Source: Whitmania pigra (lineage: Eukaryota > Annelida > Clitellata > Hirudinida > Haemopidae). Taken from it: a stretch of 64,000 nucleotides of DNA. This document shows, in pieces, positions 45,982 to 59,330 of the stretch. Both the position numbers and the translations under genes were made by a program. Position 1 is the stretch's first letter; each line of letters begins with the position of its first letter. The notes below the pieces were generated by a model. That model saw nothing but the letters and a program-made list of their open reading frames with translations, was not told where the DNA came from and searched no databases. The stretch is taken from the NCBI GenBank assembly GCA_021613335.1, contig JAJTWR010000103.1:47825-111824 (forward strand), written 5' to 3'.

Positions 45982-47186
45982 ATGATTTTCAGCACATTAT
46001 TAATAGCTTTACTCAGTTACAGTCTCATGAATATTTCAGAATGTAATACCAGAAACACATTTCAAATGACACTCGACTGTTACGGCAAAACAGGATGTGC
46101 TTTAGACCTTCCATCTTCAGTTGAAATAGGAGTAAAAACCAAAATCAGGTGTGCAGTGATTTGTAAGAGTCAGATGAACTGCGCGAGCTTCAACTACTTT
46201 GAAAATAATAAAACCTGCCAGTTGTTTCACTTCCTTCCCTTCAAGATCATGTCCTATCCTAAATGTTACAACTACTATGTGAGTTTTAGTTTGATTTGCA
46301 GATTTTGAGAAATTGGTACTTTTGAAAGGTTTTTTTCAAAATAAATAAATGATATAAACTGAAAAGAGTTACATTGTTACATTGATGTCTTCTTTGTAGA
46401 TGCCTTCAAGGATCATCTTGCCAAGTAAACTTAGTTTTGCAGTAAATTATTTACTTATTAAGAAGAAAAAAAGATTAATCAAATACTCATTTACATTAAA
46501 GAATATTTTTACTAGGTATATAAATTATTAATTTCGAATTTCAGCAAATGGAAATCTTGCCTTAAAAAGACAAACATGTCAGAGTTCAACAGATGTAGCT
46601 TATACGGGCAACCTCTCGTCATGGCTGGCAGTGGATGATTTGCATGAAACTCCTTTTTATAAATGTGCTCAAACTAAGGATCCAGACAAAGGAGAAAACT
46701 GGTTCATGGTGGATTTGAGACAAACTGTTGGCGTCAGTCGCGTCCGCGTTTTGACGTTTGAAACAACTTGTAGGTTTTAAAGTTAATTATTCATTTGATT
46801 AAAATACGTTGCATAACTGAGATAATTTGGCTGGTTACTGTTAATTCATCCTGAATTAGTGAAGAAATGACAAAAATGTATATATAAAGGATTTAGCATT
46901 TATTTTCAAAATACAAAAATTCAAATTTTAAGCTGATCAATTTGGGAGATACCTCAACCTGATCATTGGTCTCACCAATGATTCTTGGCTCGTAAAGAGA
47001 CCAGTAAGAAACACCTATCCTTTGTGTGGAATCTACCCTAAAAAACCTAGTTCTGGTTCCTGGTTTGAAGTCAATTGTTCTACGAAAGGAGCACGACCAG
47101 TGAGATACGTCATTGTCCAACAAACTCCACAGAACTTGCGCTGGGGTGGTGGACAAATGAATCTGTGTGAAGTTCAGGTCTATTAA
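45982..47186 (+). CDS. Copy J: secreted PAN + F5/8C lectin-like protein
   Basis: Model: exons 45982-46278, 46400-46424, 46545-46769 and 46933-47186, giving 266 residues. Donors are GTGAGT, GTAAAC and GTAGGT. Signal peptide MIFSTLLIALLSYSLMNIS, PAN module, microexon MPSRIILP, NLSSWLAVDDLHETPFYKCA, then GENWFMVDLRQT. Exon 4 is longest (one extra codon near QNLRWGGGQM) and ends LCEVQVY rather than LCEVQVF. Closest to copy B in exons 1 and 3. Intron 3 is 163 bp. Frame intact; the TATA box looks weaker than in other copies. Confidence 0.85.
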
Positions 47187-47480
47187 AGATTTTGAAAGTT
47201 GAAGATTGAAGTTGAATTTTCTTTGAATTTTTTGTGACAAACAAGATATTGGAGTCATTTTTTCCTGAAATTTTTTAAAGTTTTTCTCATATTTGATGAA
47301 TGGTTTAATTGATATATTCTTACAATTACATATATTCATTGTAGGTTCTGTTGTGTAACCTTCATAAACATTATCATAATCGTCAACTTCATCTTCTTGA
47401 TTATTCCTCGTACGTATATGGAAAGCATCCTTCAGTCCAGCAACAACTTTCTTTCATGTTGTACGAGTCTGTGGTCATCA
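47187..47480 (-). other. Antisense acidic frame 3' of copy J
   Basis: The minus-strand frame reads VVAGLKDAFHIRTRNNQEDE, VDDYDNVYEGY, TTEPTMNICNCKNIS, IKPFIKYEKNFKKF, and stays open into the antisense of exon 4. It is preceded (47475-47500) by a short ATC run. Confidence 0.35.
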
Positions 47481-48229
47481 TCATCATCATCATCATCCAA
47501 AAAATCAAACATTTTCTCCTCCAAGTCAATTCGCTTCCTTACTTAATGTTGCTTGTTTATTCAGAATTTTGCCTGCAATTCGATGGTGTTTCTGTGCAAT
47601 TTTCCTCAAATTGTTGCCAATGGAAACTCTTGCGTTAATAAATTTGTGAATATTTGAAATTAAAGAAAAGTGATTCATTTCTGCTGCATTTAAATTTATT
47701 CTTTATGTAATTAAGTATGTTTACATAGACATGGAAAACATAAAATACATGGGGAAAAATTAAGGCGTATTGTTTATTGCATGATTTTATTTAATTGTTA
47801 TAAATATTAAAATAATAAATCATCATCGCCATTAACGAATGTCTTGAAAGCACAGATAATAAAGTCAAATAATAGTACTCTAGACAAACTTATATAGCAT
47901 TTCAGTTCATGCCTGAAAACCGGTTTCGTTAGGTAGATATTTTTTTTGACCCTGAGATTTATTGATCGTCACAGAAAAGGCAATTGCGGGACTGAGGCGA
48001 GTTGAAAGAGCTGAGCACTGGATTGATGAAAGAATTTTCCCAGTTTCGAGGTGTAGTTTCACCTTTTATCGAATAAAAGTTAAGGGACACGAATAAACGA
48101 GTTGGTTTTGCAAAACCAGTCGATTTTCGAGCTAAATTTAAGTGTTATTGAAAAAAACAAACGGCCGCTCCTCAGCTCGCTCGGTAGAAACTTCTACTAC
48201 CACTGCTACTACCACTGCTACTACCACAC
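47481..48229. other. Repeat debris
   Basis: Dispersed motif near 47.5-47.64, a repeat shared with 33.09-33.24 kb at 47.69-47.85, and a partial block R (47862-48040). No gene. Confidence 0.5.
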
Positions 48230-48267
48230 GATAATAATAATAATAATATTATAATAATAATAATATA

Positions 48268-48310
<43 letters not shown>

Positions 48311-48428
48311 TAATACTAATAATAATAATAATAATATTAATATATAATAAATAATAATAATAATAATAATAATAATAATCATAATAATATAATAATAATA
48401 ATAATATTAATAATAATATAATAATAAA
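48230..48428. repeat. (TAA)n microsatellite, interrupted
   Basis: About 200 bp of imperfect TAA repeats preceded by a short (CTACCA)n-like run at 48197-48228. Confidence 0.95.
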
Positions 48429-48679
48429 TAGAATTAAGACTGTTTAAATTATTTGTATTAATTTTTGTAGTCTAAAAAATAGGTCTTAGTTTGTGAGGAA
48501 CATAATTAAATTAATAAATTTTATTTGGCTAAGCATTAATATAAATGAAATAATTGAAGGCAATTTGTGATGCCATTGATAATAATTTTAAGAAACTTGT
48601 TAGTTTTATTTTTGCTTAAATCACTGCTTCAAGAGAACAAAAAATTAAAATCTATTACGCTCATAGGCCTCATATTTAA

Positions 48680-49015
48680 TTATATTTATTTATTAGATTA
48701 TAGTCCGTTGCATGACTAAGATGATTTGGACTTTAGTTAATGTTAGGAATTAGGAATAAGTAATGATATGAATTAGAACAATGAAAATATATTAGTTAGG
48801 TTAAAATTGTAAAGAGCGTAGATATCATATCATAGATAGCGTAGCATTTTTGCAAATCCACCGGTAAATGATGTCCACACTTGCTGGATTGCTAAGCATG
48901 GACGTCATGTCGGATAGATTTGAGTTTATTCGGATTTCTCTCATCAGGGCAGACTGGGCCGTACATTCCATGAGGAAATGCTGCACATTTTTTGTCTTTC
49001 TGAGGGCTCATAGGC
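48680..49015 (-). pseudogene. RNase H-bearing LINE, 3' end fragment
   Basis: The minus strand encodes the ORF2 C-terminus homologous to the 8.1 kb copy (QHFLMECTAQSAL, SDMTSMLSNPASVDIIYRWI) followed by a 3' UTR and the shared tail at 48685-48735 (GTCCAAATCATCTTAGTCAT, then GCAACGGACTATAATCTAAT). 5'-truncated at about 49010. Confidence 0.85.
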
Positions 49016-51149
<2,134 letters not shown>

Positions 51150-51630
51150 GGTATTATTATGGTTTTTATTGTTGTTGTTGTTGTTATTTTTGTTAACATG
51201 TCAATCCATTGAATATAATAAAGTAGTTCCTGAAAATAAAACGTGAAGGGCCTGTGTTTTCAATTTAGTGCAACAAAAAATATGATGCAATCAAACTCTA
51301 AGTGAAAAGAACAATATTAGTTATTTGTATAATAAAAGGATGCCTCAATTAAATATATTATTTATAAATATTTTAAATACACTTCATAATTTTGTTGAAA
51401 AGTATCTGAATCTGCAAACTTCCATGTGATGATTTCTTTATTTCAATACCAAATTAGGGCTTTCTTGAGAATGATGAATCCGCATTCAGAATGCAGCCAT
51501 TCATCATACCCAATGCGTCTGCAATAAATTATTGCGAATCTATTGTTTGAATCACTTATCCCCAAATTGACTTTTGCTTTTTAAGGACTTTCCTAACTCC
51601 AGATTTGTTTCGTTTTTTTCAAATATTTGC

Positions 51631-51638
51631 TATAAAAG
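51631..51638 (+). promoter_or_regulatory. TATA box of copy K
   Basis: TATAAAAG followed by TCGGAGAACATTGAGGC, 68 nt upstream of the copy K ATG. The upstream sequence is more diverged than in other copies (CATTCAGAATG in place of CATTCGGAATG). Confidence 0.65.
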
Positions 51639-51698
51639 TCGGAGAACATTGAGGCACAATTATATTTTTAGGCCATTTTACATTTTTACACTTATAAA

Positions 51699-53059
51699 AT
51701 GATTTTCAGCAGATTATTAATAGCTTTATTCGGTTGCAACCTCATGAATTTTTCAGAATGTAATATCAGAAGCACATTTCAGATGAAACTCGATTGTTAC
51801 GGCAAACCAGGATGTGCTTTGGACCTTCCATCTTTAGTTGAAACAGGAATAAAAACCAAAAGCTGTTGTGCAGTGATTTGCAAGGATCAGATGAACTGCA
51901 TGAGCTTCAACTACTTGGAAAATAATAAAACATGTCAGTTGTTTAAATTCCTTCCCTTCAAGATCATGTCCTATCCTAAATGTTACAACTACTATGTGAG
52001 TTTTAGCTTGACTTGCAGATTTTGACATATTCATTCTTTTGAAATAAATAAAAGAAATAAGCAGAAATGAGTTACATTGTTACATTGATGTCTTCTTTGT
52101 AGATGCCTTCAAGGATCATCTTGCCAAGTAAACTTAGTTTTGAAATGAATTATTTACTTATTAGGAAGAAAAAAAGATTAATAAAATACGCATTTACTTT
52201 AAAGAATATTTTTAATAAATTACATAAATTATAAATTTCGAATTTCAGCAAATGGAAATCTTGCTTTAAAAAGAGAAACATGTCAGAGTTCAACAGATGC
52301 AGTTTCTATGGGCAAGCTCTCGTCATGGCTGGCAGTGGATGATTTGCATGGAACCGATGTTTTTATGGCACAATGTGCTCAAACTAAGGATCCTAATGGA
52401 GGAGAGAACTGGTTCATGGTGGATTTGAGGCAAACTGTGAACATCAAGCTCGTTCGTGTTTTGACCTTTTTGGGAAATAGTAGGTCTTATAATTAATTAT
52501 TCATTTGTTTAAAATACGTTGCATAACTGAGATGATTTGGATTGTCATTGTTAATTCATCCTTAGATGTTTAAGTGTTCCAAAAATAGTTCTGAATGTAT
52601 TTGTGTCTCAAGTATAAATTAATTTCTATAATGAATTAGGACACTCAAGCTTTCGAAAAGTGAAGGAAACTGCAACACATCCGGATTTTTAAATTAAATA
52701 GCTGAATATCATTAGGGAAAAAATTATAAAATGTTTATAAAATGAAAAATTATAAAATGAATATTGATGAAGAATTTATCATTTGTTTATACAATTACAA
52801 AAACGCATTTCAAGTTGTCAATCTCCAGAGATACCTCAACCTGATCATTGGTCTCACCAATGATTCTTGGCTCGTCAAGAGACCAGTAAGAAACACCTAT
52901 CCTTTGTGTGGTATCTACCCTAAAACACCGAGTTCCTGGATTGAAATCAATTGTTCCACCAAAGGAGCACGACCAGTGAGATACGTCATTGTCCAACAAA
53001 CTCCACTCAACTCGCCCGGGGGTGGACGCTTGAGTCTGTGTGAAGTTCAGGTCTTTTAA
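51699..53059 (+). CDS. Copy K: secreted PAN + F5/8C lectin-like protein
   Basis: Model: exons 51699-51995, 52103-52127, 52249-52479 and 52815-53059, giving 265 residues. Donors are GTGAGT, GTAAAC and GTAGGT. MIFSRLLIALFGCNLMNFS signal peptide, PAN module, microexon MPSRIILP, KLSSWLAVDDLHGTDVFMAQ, GGENWFMVDLRQT and LCEVQVF. The exon 4 acceptor is TTTCAAG and exon 4 starts VNLQRYLNL, like copy L (ANLLRLVNL), unlike the TTTTAAG type of the other copies. It is two codons shorter than the common exon 4 (loss near KTPSSWIEI). Frame intact. Confidence 0.85.
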
Positions 53060-53489
53060 GGATTTTGAAATTTGAAAATTGAAGTTGAAATGAATTTCTT
53101 GGAATTTCCAAACTGACGCGGTTGTGACAAACAAAATATTGGAAACATTTTTTTAAAGTTTTTCTCATATTTGATGATTGGATTATTTGATATATTCTTA
53201 CAATTACCAACATTCACTGTAGGTTTTGTTGTCTGATCTTCATAATCGTCATCTTCATCTTCTTGATTATTCCTCGTACGTTTATGGAAAGCATCCTTCA
53301 GTCCAGCAACAACTTTCTTTCATGTTGTACGATTCTGTGATTATCATCATCATCATCAACATCATCATCCAAAAAATCAAACATTTTCTCCTCCAAGTCA
53401 ATACGCTTCCTTACTCATTGTTGCTTACTTATTCAGAATTCGGCCTGCAAATCGATGGTATTTCTGTGCACTTTTCCTCAAATTGTTGC
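53060..53489 (-). other. 3' flank of copy K with antisense acidic frame
   Basis: Minus strand: VVAGLKDAFHKRTRNNQEDE, DDDYEDQ, TTKPTVNVGNCKNIS, NNPIIKYEKNFKKMF. Like the other open copies it differs only by gaps of multiples of three. A short ATC run follows at 53342-53370. Confidence 0.35.
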
Positions 53490-54023
53490 CAACAGAACAA
53501 CCTGTTGGGCAGTGAGCGAATAAGCTTGAGAAACTCTTCCGAAGACACAGATATAGGACTGAGATTGGGATGCCTGAGAATTGCCTGGCTGGAAAAGATG
53601 AGATGGTTGATGAGGCGAGGGTGTTGGCGATTGATTTGTGGATTTTGGTAATCTTCGAGATGAAAAAAGAGTTAAAAGAATTGACCAAGTTTGAGCATTC
53701 ATCGTCGCTATAATATTGAGGAGGACGGCTGCTAAGCAATTTGAGAAGAGAGCGCCACATGGAACGGGGGTTTTACATCTGACTTTAGTTCTTCCTTGAT
53801 GGAGGAGGCCTTTGAGTTTAGGATCGAAATCAGGGGCTGTTTCCTTGGCGGACTTGTAGAGTTGCCTGGCGACGTCATTGCGTTGACGACGATAGCGACG
53901 TTCAAAGCGCTGTCAGGCTTTCTTTGCCTCGATTGCTTCATGAGAGAGCTGGTAATTAGGTTGGTGACCGACTCGAATGGAAAACTTCCTGATTGGGGCG
54001 TGTCTGTCGTGGAGCTCTTCTAG
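53490..54023 (-). pseudogene. CR1-like LINE ORF2 fragment (endonuclease-RT linker)
   Basis: A noticeably GC-richer segment. Minus-strand frames encode ELHDRHAPIRKFSIR, AIEAKKA-QRFERRYRRQRND, VARQLYKSAKETAPDFD, then MWRSLLKLLSS and LVNSFNSFFISKITKIHKSI, and SVSSEEFLKLIRSLPNR. These match the stretch between endonuclease and RT of CR1/L1-type ORF2 proteins (HAP, K-R-ER, W--L--LL, F-FF--KI). Broken by frameshifts and stops. Confidence 0.75.
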
Positions 54024-54029
54024 ACATTT

Positions 54030-54730
54030 ATGGACCTGTGTGGCGATGATGATGATGATGATGAAGGTGGAATGAGCGAAAGTTTAACAAGCAAAATAAA
54101 GGATTTCGATGGTTTTTCAGTTAAAAGTTTTTATCTAGTGCAACATGAATATTTAATTTTTTCCCCATTTTCTATACTTTTGATATTTTCATATCTGTCA
54201 AGACAACATCCAAAGTTATGTTAGAAAACGTAAAGGAATACATAGGTAATTTAAAATAAAGTGTTCATTTATTGAAATGGTGGAGATCTGGTGATTAGTG
54301 ATTCAATGTATTTATTAAGCGAATATTTTATGATTCACGATTTTAAAATATGCGACTATATGAACATATGACATTTTAAATTTGCTATTTTTGAATTTAA
54401 ATAATTTGAAAAATTAAATATTCGTGTAATCAATAAAATTTTCTCGCTTAGCTTTTGACTTGCTACTATAATTATAGACTACCAGCAAACACGCAGATCA
54501 TCTGCGACTATAACTGATTAAATGATTAAAACATGCCAAAGGTTAATGTGGTTTACGTTTTCACGTTTACGTTTACAATTTTTATTGTCATGATTTTATG
54601 AGACAAACGTATGAGTCAAACAATAGTACTCTGGACAGACCTACATAGAGTTGTTCATAGCTGAAAACCGGTTTTGTTAGGTAAATATTTTTTTGAACCT
54701 GAGATTTATTGATCGTCATAGAAAAGGCAA
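54030..54730. repeat. MSESL-type repeat and block R
   Basis: 54046-54215 is the best copy of the GAT-run plus GGMSESLTSKIKDFDGFSVK frame. 54290-54730 is block R, cut by the CR1-like insertion after 'catagaaaaggcaa'. Confidence 0.6.
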
Positions 54731-56262
54731 TTTGAAAGTAGACAAGAGCCCTGGAATAGACAACCTACATCCTAAACTACTATATGAGACAAGAACAGCT
54801 ATAGGAGAAGCATTGGCAATCTTATTTGTCAAATCGTTTGATTCAGGAACAATACCAAGAGATTGGAAAGATGCAATAGTAGTTCCTCTATTCAAAAAGG
54901 GAAGTAGGGGTTTGCCATCCAACTACAGGCCAGTAAGCTTAACTTCTATAGTTTGCAAGGTAATGGAAAGAATGATCAAAGAGGCTGTATCAACTTTTTT
55001 TGGAAGAAACGATGTGATTGGAAAGAGCCAACATGGTTTTACTAAGAACAGATCGTGTCTTACCAACCTACTTGAGTTTTTTGAAGAAATTTATGAGTGG
55101 GTTGATCATGACAAGGCTGTAGATGTAGTGTACCTAGACTTCGCAAAAGCATTTGACAAGGTGCCCCATCAAAGGCTTCAAAAAAAGCTCGGTGCATGTG
55201 GGATTGAAGGCAAACTATTACATTGGTTTACAAACTGGTTGATAGATAGGAGACAGAAGGTAGGCATAGGAGGAATTTATTCAGAGTGGCAACCAGTACT
55301 TAGCGGCGTCCCACAAGGATCGGTGCTTGGACCTGTACTGTTCTGCATATATATAAATGATCTGGATGATGGCATAAGATCTAAGTTATCCAAGTTTGCT
55401 GACGACACCAAAGTAGCAAGAAATGTCAGCAAGCAAGAAGATGTAGATACACTTCAGGAAGATCTTAACAAGTTATTCAAATGGGCAGAAGATTGGCAGA
55501 TGCTTTTCAACGTAAGCAAATGCTCCATTATGCATATGGGATGCAAAAACACGAAAGTCGAATATGCATTTGGAGGAAGCATTCTGAAGCAGTCAAATCA
55601 GGAAAGAGATCTGGGGGTAATAATGCAGAACAATGGAAAAGCATCTCTACAGTGCATGGAAGTTGCTAAAAAAGCAAACAGAGTACTTGGAATGATAAAG
55701 AGAACAGTAGTAAGCAGGAACAAGGATGTAATACTGAGATTGTATAAGGCATTAGTAAGGCCACACCTTGAGTACTGTGTGCAAGTATGGAACCCTCATT
55801 TGAGGAAGGATGTAGAGATGTTGGAAAGAGTACAAAGAAGGGCAACCAGGATGATAGATGGTTTTGGAAAGCTTAGTTACGAGGAAAGATTAAATAGATG
55901 TAAATTAACGACTCTGGAAAAGAGAAGAAATAGAGGGGACCTCATCGAGGCATTCAAAATTTTATCGGGAAGGGAAGGCCTTTTGCCTGAACAGTTTTTC
56001 GAAGCCACAAAAAGTGTTTCTACTAGAGGGCACGATTGTAAATTATACAGGAAGGCTTCGGGAAACTTGAAAAACAATTATTTCAGTTCAAGGGTGGTTT
56101 CCTTATGAAATAAACTAGATAAGGAAACCATCCATGCTGACACAATAGATAAATTCAAAATTTACTTAAGTAAATTCGGATATTAGGACTAAAAAGAGTG
56201 GTTATTACACAGATCCAGGTCTTCTTAACCACTATAAATAATTGTTATGTTATGTTATGTTA
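54731..56262 (+). mobile_element. CR1-like LINE, 5'-truncated, inserted in block R
   Basis: Encodes most of the RT and C-terminus: SPGIDNLHPKLLYE, NYRPVSLTSIVCKVMER, GFTKNRSCLTNLL, DVVYLDFAKAFDKVPHQRL, SGVPQGSVLGPVLFCIYIND, FADDTK (catalytic FADD at 55395-55406), HLEYCVQVWNPH, TRGHDCKLYRK and FSSRVVSL. The frame then meets TGA (56106) where the family has an invariant Trp, and continues NKLDKETIHADTIDKFKIYL to TAG at 56184. The 5' 12 codons of the open frame (from 54693) are host sequence. The 3' tail is (TGTTA)n. Block R copies elsewhere read continuously through 'aaaaggcaattgcgggactg', giving the empty site. Confidence 0.92.
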
Positions 56263-56475
56263 ATTGCGGGACTGAGGCGAGTTGAAAGAGCTGAGCACTG
56301 GATTGATGAAAGAATGATTCTTTAAAGATTTCCGTGTTTTAGGTGCGTTCTAAGCGATGAGCGACAGAACAACTGAGCGTTTAAATATGATGTAAAGCTA
56401 AACTTCCAAAAATTCTGTATTTTAACTATGCACGACCTACGACGTACCTTAGCGAGATATATATAAATGTATATA
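56263..56475. repeat. Second half of block R
   Basis: Continues block R ('attgcgggactgaggcgag') interrupted by the CR1-like LINE, then reaches TA-rich sequence hosting the hAT element. Confidence 0.6.
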
Positions 56476-57223
56476 CAGTGTTGTAAAAATTACCTCATTT
56501 CGGTAATTAGTTACAAGTAAAAGTAATAGCTCAAAAAGCTACTTAAGTATAAGTAAGAGTATTGTCTCAAAAAGTTACTCAAGTAAAAGTAAAAAGTTAC
56601 AGCATACGAAAGTTACTTTTAAATAAAAATTACAAGTAACTTTGATGCCTCCATTATTGTGATCATACATCATTCCGTATTATTTAAAAGGAATTGTTAC
56701 TATTAACGTTAAAACAATTATTGGTATTAACTGCTAGTATTAACAGTCATTAAGTAATAACATTTGAACTAATGCATTCTTTTGGTGTTTTTATTATAAT
56801 CACAAACCTTTGTTAATTTTTAACATAACTAAGTCCTCGAATAGTTTGTCACTTATTATGGTCCTTCGGCTGTTCATACCAGCATAGCTGAATAAACGTT
56901 CAACAGCTGCACTAGCTTTCAGATGAGCGTTCAACTGGATAAATAATGTTCATGTCATCTGATCTGTCTTGAAGATACCAAAGAATAACAATCTAGAATT
57001 TTAATAAAATTTTAAAATAAAATAAACTAATTTAAAATTTTATTTATGTTACTTTGTAACGTCTTGTGCCAAAAAGGTAACGAGTTAAAAGTATGACCGA
57101 AAATAGTAATTTGTTACAAGTAAAAGTAACAAAATTTTTTTTTACTATTTCAAGTACAAATTACCAAAAAATGTAATTAATTACAGTAACGAATTACATG
57201 TAACTCGATACTGCACAACACTA
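56476..57223. mobile_element. 748-bp hAT element with 8-bp target duplication
   Basis: Termini CAGTGTTGTAAAAATTAC and, on the other strand, TAGTGTTGTGCAGTATCG, flanked by perfect TGTATATA duplications (56468-56475, 57224-57231). Subterminal regions carry many GTTACAAGTAAAAGTAA-type repeats. The minus strand 56960-56831 encodes LNAHLKASAAVERLFSYAGM and RRTIISDKLFEDLVML, the hAT C-terminal dimerisation motif. The rest of the transposase is missing, so it is an internally deleted derivative. Confidence 0.93.
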
Positions 57224-57269
57224 TGTATATATATATTTGTTTATTTATTTATATATATGAAAGAACTTA

Positions 57270-57500
57270 ATATCAAACATGGTTTTAAAATTCGGTCTCC
57301 GAGAAAAAATGTATTTTAAACAATACCATAACATTAAGAATGTGGCAGTCAATAGAAACCATTGTTTGCATCGTTCGTCTCCATATCGACTTTTCTTTTT
57401 TTAACACCTTCCATACACCCCTTCTAAGATATTTGTTATAAAAGTCTGAAACAATTGAAGAGTTATTTTGAAATTTCAGGCCTTAAAAATACTTTTATAA
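57270..57500 (+). promoter_or_regulatory. Orphan lectin promoter without coding exon
   Basis: A good copy of the proximal promoter with TATAAAAG (about 57436-57443) and the start of the leader, but at about 57505 it passes into the 'agaagcaccctcgatttgca' repeat rather than an exon 1. A second promoter, belonging to copy L, follows at 57.75-57.95 kb. Confidence 0.6.
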
Positions 57501-57915
57501 TTAATTTCGCAGAAGCACCCTCGATTTGCATTAGTATTCAGAATAAGTTAGCACAGATAAGTCGCGATGAGCAACTGAACTACTAGTAAATATGATGTAA
57601 AGCTAAACTTTCAAATATCATGGATTCCGTATATTACAAATATAACAATCTAAAAATTAATTACAAATTAAACTAAAACAAATTTACCTATGCACGACCT
57701 ACGACGTACCTTAGCGATATTTACTTATTTATTTATTAAAGAATTTAATATCAAACATTTTGTTGAAAATGCTGTATCCGAGAGAAAATTTATTTTAATC
57801 AATACCATAACACTAACAATGTGGCCGTCCATAGAAACCATTGTTTGTATCGTTTGTCTCCATATCGACGTTTCCTTTGTTAACACCTCCCATATACCCC
57901 TTCTAAGATATTTGT

Positions 57916-57923
57916 TATAAAAG
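57916..57923 (+). promoter_or_regulatory. TATA box of copy L
   Basis: TATAAAAG followed by TCTGAAACAATTGAAG, 70 nt upstream of the copy L ATG. Confidence 0.6.
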
Positions 57924-57985
57924 TCTGAAACAATTGAAGAATCATTTTAAAATTTCAGTCCTTACAAACACCTTTATATTTAAAA

Positions 57986-59330
57986 ATGGTTTTCAGATTA
58001 TTAACAGCTTTACTCATTTACAACCTCGTCAATATTTCAGAATCCAATTTCAGAAGCACATTTCAAATGACACTGGATTGTTACGGCAAACCAGGATGTG
58101 CTTTGGACCTTCCATCGTCAGGTGAAACAGGAGTAAAAACGAAAAGCTGGTGTGCAATGATTTGCAAAATTCAGATGAACTGCACGAGCTTCAACTTTTT
58201 GGAAAATAATAAAACATGTCAGTTGTTCCACTTCCTTCCCTTCAAGATCATGTCCTATCCTAAATGTTTCAGCTACTATGTGAGTTTTAGTCTGATTTGC
58301 AGATTTTGACAAATCATTACTTTTGAAAGGTTCTTTCGAAATAAATAAATGAAATAAACTGAAATGAGTTACATTGTTACATGGGTGTCTTCTTTGTAGA
58401 TGCCTTCAAGGATCGTCTTGCCAAGTAAACATAGTTTTGCAGTAAATTATTTACTTATTAAAAATAAAAAAAATAAAAAATTCATATTTACTTTAAGGAA
58501 TATTTTTACTAGGTTGAATAAATCATTAATTTCGAATTTCAGCAACTGGAAATCTTGCCTTAAAAAGAGAAACATGTCAGAGTTCAACAACGGAAGCTTC
58601 TCTGGGCAACCTCTGGTCATGGCTGGCAGTGGATGGTTTGCATGGAACCTCTATTGCGATGTACCAATGTACTCTTACTAAGGATCTTGACGGAGGAGAG
58701 AACTGGTTCATGGTGGATTTGAGGCAAACTGTAACCGTCAAGCTCATTCGTGTTTTGACGTATTTGGAAAATTGTAGGTTTTATAGTTAATTATTCAATT
58801 GATTAAAATAAATTGCATGATTGAGATGATTTGGATTGTCATTGTTAATTCATCCATAGAAGTTTAAATGTTCCAAAAATAGTTCTGAATGTATTTGTGT
58901 CTCAAGTATAAAGTAATTTCTATAATGAATTAGGCCACTCAAGCTTTCGAAAGGTGATCGAAACTACAAAACATTTTGGATATTTAAATTAAATAGTTAT
59001 CATTAAAGAAAAAATTATAAAATGATTGTTGATGACAAATTTATAATTTGTTTATACAATTACAAAAACGCATTTCAAGCTGCCAATCTCCTTAGATTGG
59101 TCAACCTGACCATTGGTCTCACCAATGATTCTTGGCTCGTAAATAGACCAGTAAGAAACACCTATCCTTTGTGTGGAATCTACCCTAAATGGCCAAAAGC
59201 TAGTTCCTGGATTGAAGTCAATTGTTCTACCGAAGGAGCAGAACCAGTGAGATACGTCATTGTCCAACAAACTCCACTCAACCTGTTCTTTGGTGGACGC
59301 TTGAGTCTATGTGAACTTCAGGTCTTTTAA
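57986..59330 (+). CDS. Copy L: secreted PAN + F5/8C lectin-like protein
   Basis: Model: exons 57986-58279, 58400-58424, 58543-58773 and 59080-59330, giving 266 residues. Donors are GTGAGT, GTAAAC and GTAGGT. Signal peptide MVFRLLTALLIYNLVNIS, PAN module, microexon MPSRIVLP. Exon 3 is diverged: TGNLALKRETCQSSTTEASL, NLWSWLAVDGLHGTSIAMYQ, C-LTKDLDGGENWFMVDLRQT. Exon 4: ANLLRLVNLTIGLTNDSWLV, GGRLSLCELQVF at the C-terminus. Variation is concentrated just after the first conserved strands and before LCE, as expected for ligand-contact loops. Frame intact. Confidence 0.84.
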
